Source: SXXH01 sp041165735
GTDB taxonomy: Bacteria > Planctomycetota > UBA1135 > GCA-002686595
Reading direction: 5' to 3'
Length of the DNA: 22,179 nt
NCBI GenBank assembly: GCA_046341775.1
Contig: JBKDQQ010000033.1
Coordinates: 1-22,179, forward strand
Shown here: in pieces, positions 8,141 through 15,650 of the stretch
Layout: each line of letters starts with the position of its first letter
Position numbering within the stretch: the stretch's first letter is position 1
Program-made: the position numbers and the translations under genes
The notes under the pieces: model-generated
The model's database searches: none
What the model was told of the DNA's origin: nothing
The model's input: only the letters and a program-made list of their open reading frames with translations

Positions 8141-8168
8141 TGCATGGAATTCCGGACGGGTCCATGCA
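8141..8168. promoter_or_regulatory. Perfect inverted repeat in a divergent intergenic region, candidate operator
   Basis: TGCATGGA at 8141-8148 and TCCATGCA at 8161-8168 are exact reverse complements separated by 12 bases, so the half-sites are 20 bases apart, close to two helical turns. The repeat fills the middle of the 66-base gap between the radical SAM operon (start 8128, minus) and the aldo/keto reductase (start 8195, plus). TTGACC at 8134-8139 resembles a -35 box for the plus strand, but I see no good -10. A dimeric regulator acting on both transcripts is an inference; a hairpin in the leader RNA is the alternative. Confidence 0.5.
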
Positions 8169-8194
8169 CCACCCGGTCGAGGAGGACTAACTCC

Positions 8195-9127
8195 ATGGAA
8201 TACAGGCAACTGGGAAGATGCGGCTTGAAGGTCGGCGCCGTGGGCATCGGCGGCTGGCTGACCTTCGGCGGATCGGTCGACGACGCCACGACGGACCGCA
8301 TCCTCGGCGCCGCGCTCGATTGCGGCGCGAACTTCGTCGACCTCGCGGATGTGTACGCCGAGGGTCGTGCGGAGGAGGTCGCAGGGCGCACCCTTTGCCG
8401 CCATCCGCGCCACCGATTGGTCGTGTCGAGCAAGGTCTATGGGGCGATGAGTGGCGACCCGAACGATCGAGGGCTGTCGCGCAAGCATGTGCTGGAGTCT
8501 TGCGACCGTTCCCTCAAGCGGCTGGGGTTGTCCTACCTCGATCTGTACTTCTGCCACCGCGAGGATCCGTCCGTGCCGGTCGAGGAGACAGTCGCGGCCA
8601 TGGATCATCTGGTGCGCTGCGGGAAGATCCTCTACTGGGGCACGAGTTGCTGGTCGGGCGAGCGTCTCGCGGAGGCGATGGAGGTCGCGCGAGCCTGCCG
8701 CATGGCGGCGCCCGTGGCGGAGCAGGTGCCATACAGCCTGGTCGATCGTGGAATGGAGGCGGGCCTCCAGCCGGTGGCCGAGCGCCTTGGCCTTGGCATC
8801 ACCGTATTCAGTCCGGTCGCCGGAGGAGTGCTGACCGGAAAGTACGTGGATGGCGTGCCGCACGGCACGCGCGGCGCGGCGACTCCCCATGTGGCAGGGC
8901 ACCTCGAGGCGGCGCGTCAGTCGCAGGTGCGACGGTTCGTGGAACGCGCCGCCGAAATGGGCCACGCGCCCAGCACGCTTGCCATCGCCTGGGTGCTGCA
9001 CAACCAGCGAGTGGCCTGCGCGTTGACCGGCGCCACGCATCCCGACCATGTGCGCCAGAACGCCGCAGGCGTGCATGTGCGCCTCGACGATGCGACCGCC
9101 TCGCAGCTGTCGGCGATCTTCGCCTGA
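8195..9127 (+). CDS. Aldo/keto reductase, Kv-beta-like group
   Basis: The product has 310 residues from the ATG at 8195, with GAGGAGGA about nine bases upstream. The frame extends 17 codons further, but that part overlaps the intergenic inverted repeat and lacks a site. It is a single-domain NADPH-dependent TIM-barrel oxidoreductase. The start (MEYRQLGRCGLKVGAVGIGG) is typical of the family. The catalytic tetrad is visible as Asp49 and Tyr54 (FVDLADVY), Lys80 (VVSSKVYG) and His121 (DLYFCHRED). The stretch EQVPYSLVDRGME and FSPVAGGVLTGKY matches the group that includes potassium-channel beta subunits and YghZ-like enzymes. The family reduces aldehydes and ketones, often of sugars. Divergent transcription from the radical SAM genes suggests shared control and perhaps a joint pathway with the aminotransferase: keto-sugar or aldehyde, reduction and amination. 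The substrate cannot be read from sequence. Confidence 0.9.
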   Translation: MEYRQLGRCGLKVGAVGIGGWLTFGGSVDDATTDRILGAALDCGANFVDLADVYAEGRAEEVAGRTLCRHPRHRLVVSSKVYGAMSGDPNDRGLSRKHVLESCDRSLKRLGLSYLDLYFCHREDPSVPVEETVAAMDHLVRCGKILYWGTSCWSGERLAEAMEVARACRMAAPVAEQVPYSLVDRGMEAGLQPVAERLGLGITVFSPVAGGVLTGKYVDGVPHGTRGAATPHVAGHLEAARQSQVRRFVERAAEMGHAPSTLAIAWVLHNQRVACALTGATHPDHVRQNAAGVHVRLDDATASQLSAIFA

Positions 9128-9266
9128 CGGCATCGCGCCTGATCGGTCCCCCTGGCCGGATCATGCGACCAGGGCAGGGCCGGCGTTCCATGGCGAACCC
9201 CGCGATGCCCTGACCCGGTGGAGGCACCTCGGCGGCGAGTCGATCGCCGCCGGGGCGCACTTGGCG
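9127..9266 (-). repeat. Dispersed repeat, copy 2, with a strong hairpin
   Basis: Positions 9216-9266 match 2793-2842 (23 plus 15 identical bases around a variable core). Positions about 9182-9212 match the transketolase 3' end near 10693-10723 at 26 of 31 bases by hand count. Read on the minus strand it encodes a fragment (QGIAGFAMERR) like QGIVKFAKERQ of the transketolase. The core forms a hairpin, GGCGGCGA (9231-9238) paired with TCGCCGCC (9244-9251) and extendable by four pairs. It lies between two convergent genes and could serve as their terminator. Confidence 0.6.
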
Positions 9267-9286
9267 ACAAGGCGGTCAGTGCGTCG

Positions 9287-10426
9287 TCAAACCCGCTCCT
9301 CGAGGCCTCCGCCGATCATCCACGCGCGCGGCTGTTCGGCGTCGAGCAGCATCAGCTCGCCCACGATCTCGACCGGGCCCTTGCGCAGGCCGCGCAACGC
9401 GTAGCGCGCGCCGCGGGCCGCGACGATCACGGCGAAGCGGCCTTCTTCGTCGCACGGCAGGCCCAAGGCCAACTGGAAGCCTGGGTTCAGCGGATCGTCC
9501 ATCGAGAGGCGCAAGTCGGACAGGCCAGCGTGCTGGGCGATGCGCGCGACGCCGGCGTGTTGGCCGTCGAGGCCCAGCATGGGCAACTCGGCGATCACCA
9601 TGAGGCTCGCTTCGTCGTCGCCGAGGTCCTCGACCAGCGCCGCGCCGCGCTGCATCACGAGCACGACTTGCCCCGCGTGGATCGCCGGCACGTTCGGATC
9701 GAGCATGTCGACCGGCAGGCGTTCGTCCGCTTCGTCGATCTGGCCATCGCAGTCGTCGTCCTCGCCCACGACATGGTCGGGCAACGCCACCATGATGTCG
9801 CCGGGATAGGTCTTGTACTGGATGGTCTGCGTCAGCGTGTCGCCCGCACGTTCCACCCAGGAAACTCCCTCCAATTGCACGGTCATGCCGAGCCCGGCGT
9901 CGTAGTACGAGCCGCTCAGCATGGGCGCCACGGGCCAAGGGAGCGGCTCGACGTCGGCGACGGCGATGGCCATCAAGGTCGAAGGCATCACACCCGTGGC
10001 GCTGGCGGTGCTCAAGCCACCGCCGGTGGCCGAGTACAAGGCGAGGCACAGCGAAGGACCGCTTGGCTTGCCGGGCTCGTCCTTGCCGCACTGGGACACT
10101 CCGTACATGTCGACGTAGGCGTTGGCGATGTCCTGCCAGTCGAGCAGGGTCAGATTCAGTTGCCGCGACTGCAACTCCAAGTCGATCGGGAACAGCGGGT
10201 CTTCCACGCCAAGTTGTTCCTCGTCGATCTGGTAGGTGGCGCCCACGACCGTCCAAGCACCGCCTTGCTGGTTGATCGAGGGCGGGCAGTCGTTCGGCTG
10301 GGGCGGCTCCGGCGGATCCGCGTCCTCCCCGGACGATCCGCCGCCGCAGGCGGTGGCGAGGAACAGGGGCACGAGACAGGCGGCGTGGATGCCGCCATGG
10401 GCGAGGGTGCGAACGGTGGACTTCAT
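9287..10426 (-). CDS. Probable lipoprotein with a MopE-like metal-binding motif, unknown function
   Basis: The product has 379 residues from the ATG at 10426. The open frame extends 55 codons upstream, but only this start gives a signal sequence. Residues 1-26 form a lipoprotein signal with the cysteine at 27 (LFLATAC), followed by a flexible GGGSSGEDADPPEPPQP linker. Residues 221-234 contain DDDCDGQIDEADE, matching the DxDCDGxxDE core of MopE-like putative metal-binding repeats in extracellular bacterial proteins. The rest is beta-rich with many small and acidic residues and several cysteines (C47, C113, C127, C325). I recognise no enzyme motif. It probably sits on the periplasmic or outer surface. 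It is on the same strand as the transketolase gene, 229 bases downstream of it, so probably separately transcribed. Confidence 0.75.
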   Translation of the reverse strand: MKSTVRTLAHGGIHAACLVPLFLATACGGGSSGEDADPPEPPQPNDCPPSINQQGGAWTVVGATYQIDEEQLGVEDPLFPIDLELQSRQLNLTLLDWQDIANAYVDMYGVSQCGKDEPGKPSGPSLCLALYSATGGGLSTASATGVMPSTLMAIAVADVEPLPWPVAPMLSGSYYDAGLGMTVQLEGVSWVERAGDTLTQTIQYKTYPGDIMVALPDHVVGEDDDCDGQIDEADERLPVDMLDPNVPAIHAGQVVLVMQRGAALVEDLGDDEASLMVIAELPMLGLDGQHAGVARIAQHAGLSDLRLSMDDPLNPGFQLALGLPCDEEGRFAVIVAARGARYALRGLRKGPVEIVGELMLLDAEQPRAWMIGGGLEERV

Positions 10427-10450
10427 GATCAGGCTTGCATGGGCGTCGAT

Positions 10451-10470
10451 CGGCGGCCTCACTGCCGCCG
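10451..10470. terminator. Hairpin upstream of the lipoprotein gene
   Basis: CGGCGGC (10451-10457) and GCCGCCG (10464-10470) pair around the loop CTCACT. It lies about 185 bases past the transketolase stop and 24 bases before the lipoprotein start. It could end transcription from upstream or act in the leader. There is no T tract. The rest of 10427-10655 shows no gene. Confidence 0.3.
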
Positions 10471-10635
10471 GGTTCTCCCCGGCAAGCGCGCGAGGACCCT
10501 GCACCTCACGACTTCTTGCGGATTCCAAGTGCCGTCCTGTCCTCGCGGCCTGCCACGCAAGTTGCGACGGCCGCGCTGGAGTCGCCTCCACCCCGGCCGG
10601 CGCCCTGCACCGCGCCTTCGCCGCCCCGAGGCGGT

Positions 10636-10728
10636 CGGCGGATCGCGCTCCTCGATCAGTCGCCCGGATGTCCCAGCCGGCTCAGGCGGAACTGGCGCTC
10701 CTTGGCGAACTTCACGATGCCCTGCCAC
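10636..10728 (-). repeat. Dispersed repeat, copy 3, overlapping the 3' end of the transketolase gene
   Basis: This copy includes the last 24 codons of the transketolase-like gene, its stop and about 20 bases beyond. It is similar to 2699-2793 and to about 9150-9216. Similarity to copy 1 runs past the stop codon into non-coding sequence, so the shared unit is not simply a conserved protein motif. Confidence 0.55.
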
Positions 10729-13001
10729 AGGTGCTCGGGATCGATGTGCGCCTCCTTCTTGACCTCGTCGACCGAGCCGCCGGTGCGCCAGCGATCGTCG
10801 AAGTCGGGGCTCATGGCGTAGGCCTCGGCGACCTTGGTCGAGAGCCAGTCGTGCATCAAGCGGCGCGCGCCGTTGGTGATCACGGTCGAGTCGAGCCAGT
10901 CGCCGCGCGGCAGCACGAAGTCCTGGTACTCGCGCGGCTGCTGCTGGAACAGCTCCCAGCTCGTGGCCGCGAGCAGCTTGATGTTCGGCGCGTCCGGTTG
11001 CGCGAAGCGCGGCAGCAGTTGGAACACGGACTCCGTCGTGCTCGTGCCTTGCACGAGGATCGTGCCGTCCTTCGGACGGCGCCGATCGTGGTCGCGGATC
11101 ACGTAGCAGCCCTTGGCCGCCTCCATGTGGCCCGCGACGCCGAGCAGCTTGCGGTCGGGCACCGCCACGTTGGGCCGCGTCAGGTGCAAGGCGATGATCG
11201 GCGCGTCGCCGCGCAGCGCGGCGGCGAGCATGGGCGCCACCTCGTTGTGCTCCCAAGGATGCAGGTTGACCACCTTGCCCGCGGGGAACAACTGCGACAC
11301 GCCCGGGGCGAAGATGCCGAAGTGCGTGCGGCTGTCCTCGGCCGTCTCGGGACCGGAATGGCCGAGCACCCAGATGATCTTGCCCACCTTGAGCGGGCAG
11401 TCCTGCGCCAGTTGCGAGTACAGGCGCATCATCCCGTACATCAGGTAGCCGAAGCTGCCGTAGGTCGAGTGCGCGCTCCAATACCCGCAGAATTCCTTCT
11501 CCGGATCGGCGGCCATGTTGACCGACGACAGGCCGGCGCACAGGCCCGAGTTGCTGAACTCGGTGATCTGCGTCGGCAGCAGCGCGCCGCCGGGGTTCTT
11601 CGCGCGCTCGTACCAGCCGAAGCCTTGCTTGGGGTCGGTGAAGCCCAGCGAGAACCCGTGGATCGAGGTCGACTCGGCCAGGTCGGCGGAGCACGCGATG
11701 ACCAGCGGTCGCCCCATCGCCGCGCGGGCCGTCTCGTTGACCCACGCGCCGAACTTGGCGAAGCCCTCCTTGTTGGCGATCTTGGTGCCCGGCGCGACGA
11801 ACAAGCCCGCGGGGAGCTTGTCCGCCGCCAGCCACGAGCGGTCCTCGTGCAGGTTCGGGCGCGCGCGGATCGCCGAACCGGGCATCTCCAGCGGCACGGA
11901 CTCGGCCTTGGCGATCAAGGTGTCCGTCAGCCATTCGAGGAAGCCGCGGTCGTTGCGCAGCACCTCGCGCACCGTGGCGAACCACGCGCGCGTCTGCTCG
12001 CGGCACTTGTCCTCGCCCGGATCGGTCGTGTCGCCGTGTCCAGCGAACTGGACACCGTACTTCTCGGCGAAGTCCTGCCGGCAGCGCCAGAACAAGTCGC
12101 TGTTGCGCGCGTGCGACTTGCCGTGCGAAGGCGCGTCGTACTTGTGGTAGCCGCGGCCCTTGCGCGTGCGCACCCAAACGACGCCCGGGCGGCCGCCCGG
12201 AGCGGGGTCGTTGACGATGCGCTCCAGCGCGGCGCAGATCTGGCCGTAGTCCTCGCCGTCCTCGGCGCCGGCGACGCGCCAGCCGTACGGCGCGAACCAA
12301 TCCTCCGGCGTGCCGTGCACGACTTCGCTGTGCGCGCGATGGTCGATGCCGTGGTCGTTCCAATCGAACAGGTAGACCAGGTTGTCGAGCCCGAGGCCCC
12401 ACGCCGTGTGCTTGACCTCGTGGTGCGCGCCGGCGGAGTGGCCGCCTTCGCCCTCGACGGCGAACACCTTGACCTGCGAGGCGCCGGCGTGCTTGAGCGC
12501 GAGCGCCTCGCCCATCGCCGCGGGCGCGCCGTGCGCGGAAGGGCCGGTGTTGAACTTGAAGAAGAGCGTCTTGCCCTCCATCTCCGCGTGGCCGGGCAGG
12601 CCCTTCTGGTGGCGCAGGTGCAGCAAGTCCTCGAAGACCAGCTCGCGCTCGGCCGCGTGCGGCACGACGAAGCGCGCATCGCCGGTCCATTGGTGGCGCG
12701 CGCGCAAGGCCTCGTTGTAGACCGCCAGCAACGCGTACACCGCGGGCGCGCAATGCCCCGCGACCAGCACGAAGCGGTCGCCGAAGGCCAGTTCGGGCCG
12801 ACGGATGTCGAAGCGCATGCCCGGGCCGAGCGTGGCCGACACGAGCAGCGGCACCTTCGAGCGCGAACCGCCGGGATGGCCCGATTGGCGCAGGTTCAGC
12901 ATCAGGTCGATGCACTGGTCCACGAGGTCCCCGACCTTGCGGTAGTGCTCGAGGTGGGCGGCGTGGTCGTGGTGCTGCGACGCGTGGGCGGTGGACTGCA
13001 T
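10656..13001 (-). CDS. Transketolase-like thiamine-diphosphate enzyme, divergent and long
   Basis: The product has 781 residues from the ATG at 13001, against about 660-700 for usual transketolases; no ribosome site is obvious. The three-domain order is present. The N-terminal part has SGHPGG (40-45), DRFVLVAGH (75-83), LPGHAEMEG (135-143) and TGPSAHG (152-158, for TGPLGQG). The thiamine-diphosphate motif reads GEG-GHSAG-AHHE (184-195) with Asn215, so the usual metal-binding Asp of GDG is Glu185 and the Glu of the following MEG is Ala190. The pyrimidine domain has SADLAES (438-444), ITEFSNSGLCAG with Glu481 as the likely activating glutamate, and GHSGPETAEDSRTHFG (547-562). The family moves two-carbon ketol units between sugar phosphates in the pentose phosphate pathway. 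The altered metal and active-site positions leave room for another donor. The last 24 codons belong to a dispersed repeat. Confidence 0.8.
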   Translation of the reverse strand: MQSTAHASQHHDHAAHLEHYRKVGDLVDQCIDLMLNLRQSGHPGGSRSKVPLLVSATLGPGMRFDIRRPELAFGDRFVLVAGHCAPAVYALLAVYNEALRARHQWTGDARFVVPHAAERELVFEDLLHLRHQKGLPGHAEMEGKTLFFKFNTGPSAHGAPAAMGEALALKHAGASQVKVFAVEGEGGHSAGAHHEVKHTAWGLGLDNLVYLFDWNDHGIDHRAHSEVVHGTPEDWFAPYGWRVAGAEDGEDYGQICAALERIVNDPAPGGRPGVVWVRTRKGRGYHKYDAPSHGKSHARNSDLFWRCRQDFAEKYGVQFAGHGDTTDPGEDKCREQTRAWFATVREVLRNDRGFLEWLTDTLIAKAESVPLEMPGSAIRARPNLHEDRSWLAADKLPAGLFVAPGTKIANKEGFAKFGAWVNETARAAMGRPLVIACSADLAESTSIHGFSLGFTDPKQGFGWYERAKNPGGALLPTQITEFSNSGLCAGLSSVNMAADPEKEFCGYWSAHSTYGSFGYLMYGMMRLYSQLAQDCPLKVGKIIWVLGHSGPETAEDSRTHFGIFAPGVSQLFPAGKVVNLHPWEHNEVAPMLAAALRGDAPIIALHLTRPNVAVPDRKLLGVAGHMEAAKGCYVIRDHDRRRPKDGTILVQGTSTTESVFQLLPRFAQPDAPNIKLLAATSWELFQQQPREYQDFVLPRGDWLDSTVITNGARRLMHDWLSTKVAEAYAMSPDFDDRWRTGGSVDEVKKEAHIDPEHLWQGIVKFAKERQFRLSRLGHPGD

Positions 13002-13080
13002 GCGGAACGTGGCTTCGGGGCCGGCGTGGGTGGGGGGCGTTGCCGCGTCGCAGTCTAGCGCCGCATCGGCGCGGGCGCGC

Positions 13081-14295
13081 CTAGAAGTGCAGCTGCCAAC
13101 CGACGAGCAACGCGTCCTCGGATCCGACTTGCGCGCCGTCGATCGCGATGGCGTCCGCGTAGCGCGTGTGCACCGCGTGGATCCGCAGCACCGTGTTCGG
13201 ACCGGCCCACCAGTTGACGCCCAGGTCGAACGAGTCGACCGCGCCCGGATCCGACGCCGCGTCCAGCGCTCCGGAGGCGGTCCAACCGTCGTCGAAGTCG
13301 AGGTGCGTCCAGCGCGCCACCGCCTGCCACGCGCCGCCATCGTCGAGCGGGGTGGCGGGGGAGAAGCCGTACATCGACTTGGCGTGCGGCGTCAACATGC
13401 GCGAGAGCATCACGCTGGAGCCTTGCGCCACCGCGGTGTCGTCGAGGAGTCCATCCGACAACTCCGCGGACTGGCGCAGCCACTCGAGGCGCGCCTCGTG
13501 GCGATCGTGGCTCCACGCGACCTCCGCGTCGAGACGCAGTCGTTCGCCATCGAGGCGCGCCTCGTCGTCGAGGCTGGCGAAGGCGACGCCGGCCTCGTTC
13601 AGGAGGTCCTTCCCGCCGAGATCGGCCTCGCCCGAGCCCCAACTCGCGCCGAGGGCGAACTGCAGGCCGCGCAAGGCGTGCGACTCGCTCGTCCATGGAC
13701 GCCACACGCCGCGCGCGGCGAGCTCCTTGGCGTCGTCCTGCTCGGCGCCGCCGGTGCCGTTCGTGGCGGTGGCGCCCCACTGCCACGGCGTCGTCTTCGT
13801 TCCTTGGAACCAGCCCACGCCGTGGTCCTCGCCGGGCACGAACTGCGCGAGCAGCGACTTCTGCACGAAGTCGCGCCAACGGCGCGGCTGCATCTCCTCC
13901 ATGCCGAGCGGCACCTTGATGCGGCCCGCGCGCAGGTTCCTCGACTCGCCCAGGTCGACGCCGATCCAAGCCTCGTCGACCTTCGTCGACGAGGCGTCGA
14001 AGCGCGGCTCGAGCAGGAACAGCCAACGTCCATCGAGGCGTCCTTCGAGCTCCAACCGCATGGCCGCCAAGTCGATGTCGTCGTCGCGCGCGTCGTCCGC
14101 GCCTTCGAAGGCGCGCGCGCGCACTTGCAGCAGCCCGTGGATCGCCAGCTCGTTGCGACCATCCTGCGAGCGCAGCACGAAGCCCTTGTCCCAGCCCGCC
14201 AGCACGCGCGCCGAGTCCGTCGTGGTCTCGGCCGGCCGCTCCAGCGTGGTCGCGGGGGGAGGCGTGGACTGCGTCGCGTACGGAGCCATCCCCAT
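13081..14295 (-). CDS. Phosphate-selective-porin-like (OprO/OprP type) beta-barrel protein
   Basis: From the ATG at 14295 the product has 404 residues. The frame is open to 14388, which would overlap the upstream gene by 53 bases; a GTG at 14319 is also possible. The pattern is that of phosphate-selective porins O/P: GFVLRSQDGRNELAIHGLLQ near the start, alternating amphipathic beta strands, LEGRLDGRWLFLLEPRFD, AGRIKVPLGMEEMQ and a C-terminal aromatic residue (GWQLHF), as in outer-membrane barrels. Such proteins form anion-selective channels, though in many bacteria the substrate is undefined. None of the candidate starts gives a convincing hydrophobic signal peptide, which is odd for an outer-membrane protein; the 5' end may be damaged. 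It starts 40 bases after the stop of the metalloprotease-like lipoprotein gene, so the two are likely co-transcribed, possibly with the transketolase. Confidence 0.75.
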   Translation of the reverse strand: MGMAPYATQSTPPPATTLERPAETTTDSARVLAGWDKGFVLRSQDGRNELAIHGLLQVRARAFEGADDARDDDIDLAAMRLELEGRLDGRWLFLLEPRFDASSTKVDEAWIGVDLGESRNLRAGRIKVPLGMEEMQPRRWRDFVQKSLLAQFVPGEDHGVGWFQGTKTTPWQWGATATNGTGGAEQDDAKELAARGVWRPWTSESHALRGLQFALGASWGSGEADLGGKDLLNEAGVAFASLDDEARLDGERLRLDAEVAWSHDRHEARLEWLRQSAELSDGLLDDTAVAQGSSVMLSRMLTPHAKSMYGFSPATPLDDGGAWQAVARWTHLDFDDGWTASGALDAASDPGAVDSFDLGVNWWAGPNTVLRIHAVHTRYADAIAIDGAQVGSEDALLVGWQLHF

Positions 14296-14335
14296 CGAGC
14301 ATGGGCCCGACGCGCGCACGACGCAAGCGCGGCGC

Positions 14336-15454
14336 CTACTCGGCCCAGTACCGCCGCAGGCCCTCGAGCGCTTGGCGCGTCGAGACATCCGCGTTCCAGC
14401 GGAAGGAGCGGTACAGGTCGCGCAACGCCTTGGTCTCGGCCGGATCCGGGAGCTCCAGCGTGCGCAGCGCCGGCGACACCTGGCGCCACATGCGTCGCGC
14501 GAGTTCGCGGCCCGAACGCGTCTCGCCGGCGGCCGACAGCGCGTTCACCGCGAGGCTCGCCTTGACCTCGGGGTCCTGCTCGAGCTCCAGCCGGTCGACC
14601 AGCGCTTCGAGCGCGTCGCGCGATTGGAGCTTCCACACGCCCTTGGACGCCGCCAGGCGCACGCGCGGGTCGGCGTGCTGCAGTCGCTGCAGCCACGCCG
14701 CCTCGATGTCGCTCGAGATGGACCGGTTCAGGCGTTCGCGCGCCTCGCGCAGCTCGATCCCGTCCTTGTACCGCGCGCGCCACTCGTCTTGGCGCAAGCC
14801 GCCTTCCATGCGGAACAGGTCGAACACGATCGCCCATCCGATGAAGTGCACGAGCACGTTGTCGCGCGCGTCCGTGTCGCGCTCCGCGCGCACGCGCAGG
14901 AGCTTCTTCAGCTCGTCGTCGTCGAGCTTCTCGTTGCGCAGCTCGTGCACCGGCCAGCACGAGTACCCGTCGACGATCCACTTGCCCTGGTGGAGGATGC
15001 CGTCGCCCACGACGCAAGCCAGTCCCTCCTCGAACCACAAGGGGAGATGCGGATCGATCTCCGCCAGCCGCGCGTGCACCAACTCGTGCGCCGCCGTGCC
15101 CGCGTCGGGCGTGCCGGCGTACACGCCCGAAGGCGGGGTGAACAAGCCGTCGCCGCGCGTGTGCCAGGCGCGCACGCGCGCCGCGCCGATCCCCGGCACC
15201 ATCTGCACGGCTTCGTCGCCGAGCGGCGTGGGCGCGTCCTCCTGCAGCACATGCACGCGCACGTCGCGTTCGAACGGGCCGAACAACTCCTCGACCACTT
15301 CGTGCGCCGGCTCGTAGGCCGCGCCCCACGGCTCGGGGTCGGCGCGCACGTCCTCGTGGGCGTACAAGGTCCATCCGTCGAAGCTCTCCACCGGCCGCCA
15401 CGTGGTGCAGGCGGAGAGCAGCGCGGAGGCGAGGAGGAGGAGCGCGTGGCGCAT
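14336..15454 (-). CDS. Lipoprotein with a HEXXH metallopeptidase-like domain and a HEAT-like tail
   Basis: The product has 372 residues from the ATG at 15454. A classical lipoprotein signal is present: hydrophobic residues 4-15 and the lipobox LSAC with Cys16. Residues 118-145 read GTAAHELVHARLAEI...LPLWFEEGLA. This gives a zinc site of His123, Glu124 and His127 plus a downstream glutamate (142 or 143), the gluzincin arrangement of peptidase-MA-like and DUF1570-like proteins that are common in Planctomycetota. Residues about 245-330 are helical with short HEAT-like repeats (ADPRVRLAASKGVWKL, QDPEVKASLAVNAL), a likely protein-binding region. The expected place is the inner face of the outer membrane or the periplasm. 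Proteolytic activity is inferred from the motif only. The gene is upstream of the porin-like gene on the same strand. Confidence 0.82.
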   Translation of the reverse strand: MRHALLLLASALLSACTTWRPVESFDGWTLYAHEDVRADPEPWGAAYEPAHEVVEELFGPFERDVRVHVLQEDAPTPLGDEAVQMVPGIGAARVRAWHTRGDGLFTPPSGVYAGTPDAGTAAHELVHARLAEIDPHLPLWFEEGLACVVGDGILHQGKWIVDGYSCWPVHELRNEKLDDDELKKLLRVRAERDTDARDNVLVHFIGWAIVFDLFRMEGGLRQDEWRARYKDGIELREARERLNRSISSDIEAAWLQRLQHADPRVRLAASKGVWKLQSRDALEALVDRLELEQDPEVKASLAVNALSAAGETRSGRELARRMWRQVSPALRTLELPDPAETKALRDLYRSFRWNADVSTRQALEGLRRYWAE

Positions 15455-15650
15455 GGTCTAGAGGCTACACGGAGACGCGGGATCGCGGGTCGGCTCCCGG
15501 GCGGAAGGTCGCGCCGCGCGAGGCGCAGCTGCGCGCCGCAGCCTGCGCAGGACTCGGATTCCTACGCCGGCCGGGTCCGGTCCGATGCGGGCAGGCTAGA
15601 CTCTGCTCGCGACCAGCCACTCCCGCAGCCCGACGCCCCCGGAACCATCC

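Noticed and set aside
9150..9174. CCCTGG/CCAGGG hairpin after the reductase as a separate terminator
   Set aside because: It has only six pairs, a 13-base loop and no T tract. The stronger hairpin at 9231-9251 is a better candidate.
4588..9286. RiPP precursor peptide for the radical SAM/SPASM proteins
   Set aside because: The gaps (27, 66 and 159 bases) contain no short reading frame with a ribosome site and a leader-core pattern, so a peptide substrate is not supported within the window.
10236..13058. Long plus-strand open frame (940 codons) opposite the transketolase
   Set aside because: It is the antisense of a gene with clear motifs. The translation is Arg/Ala/Val-rich without any domain, a usual effect of high GC.
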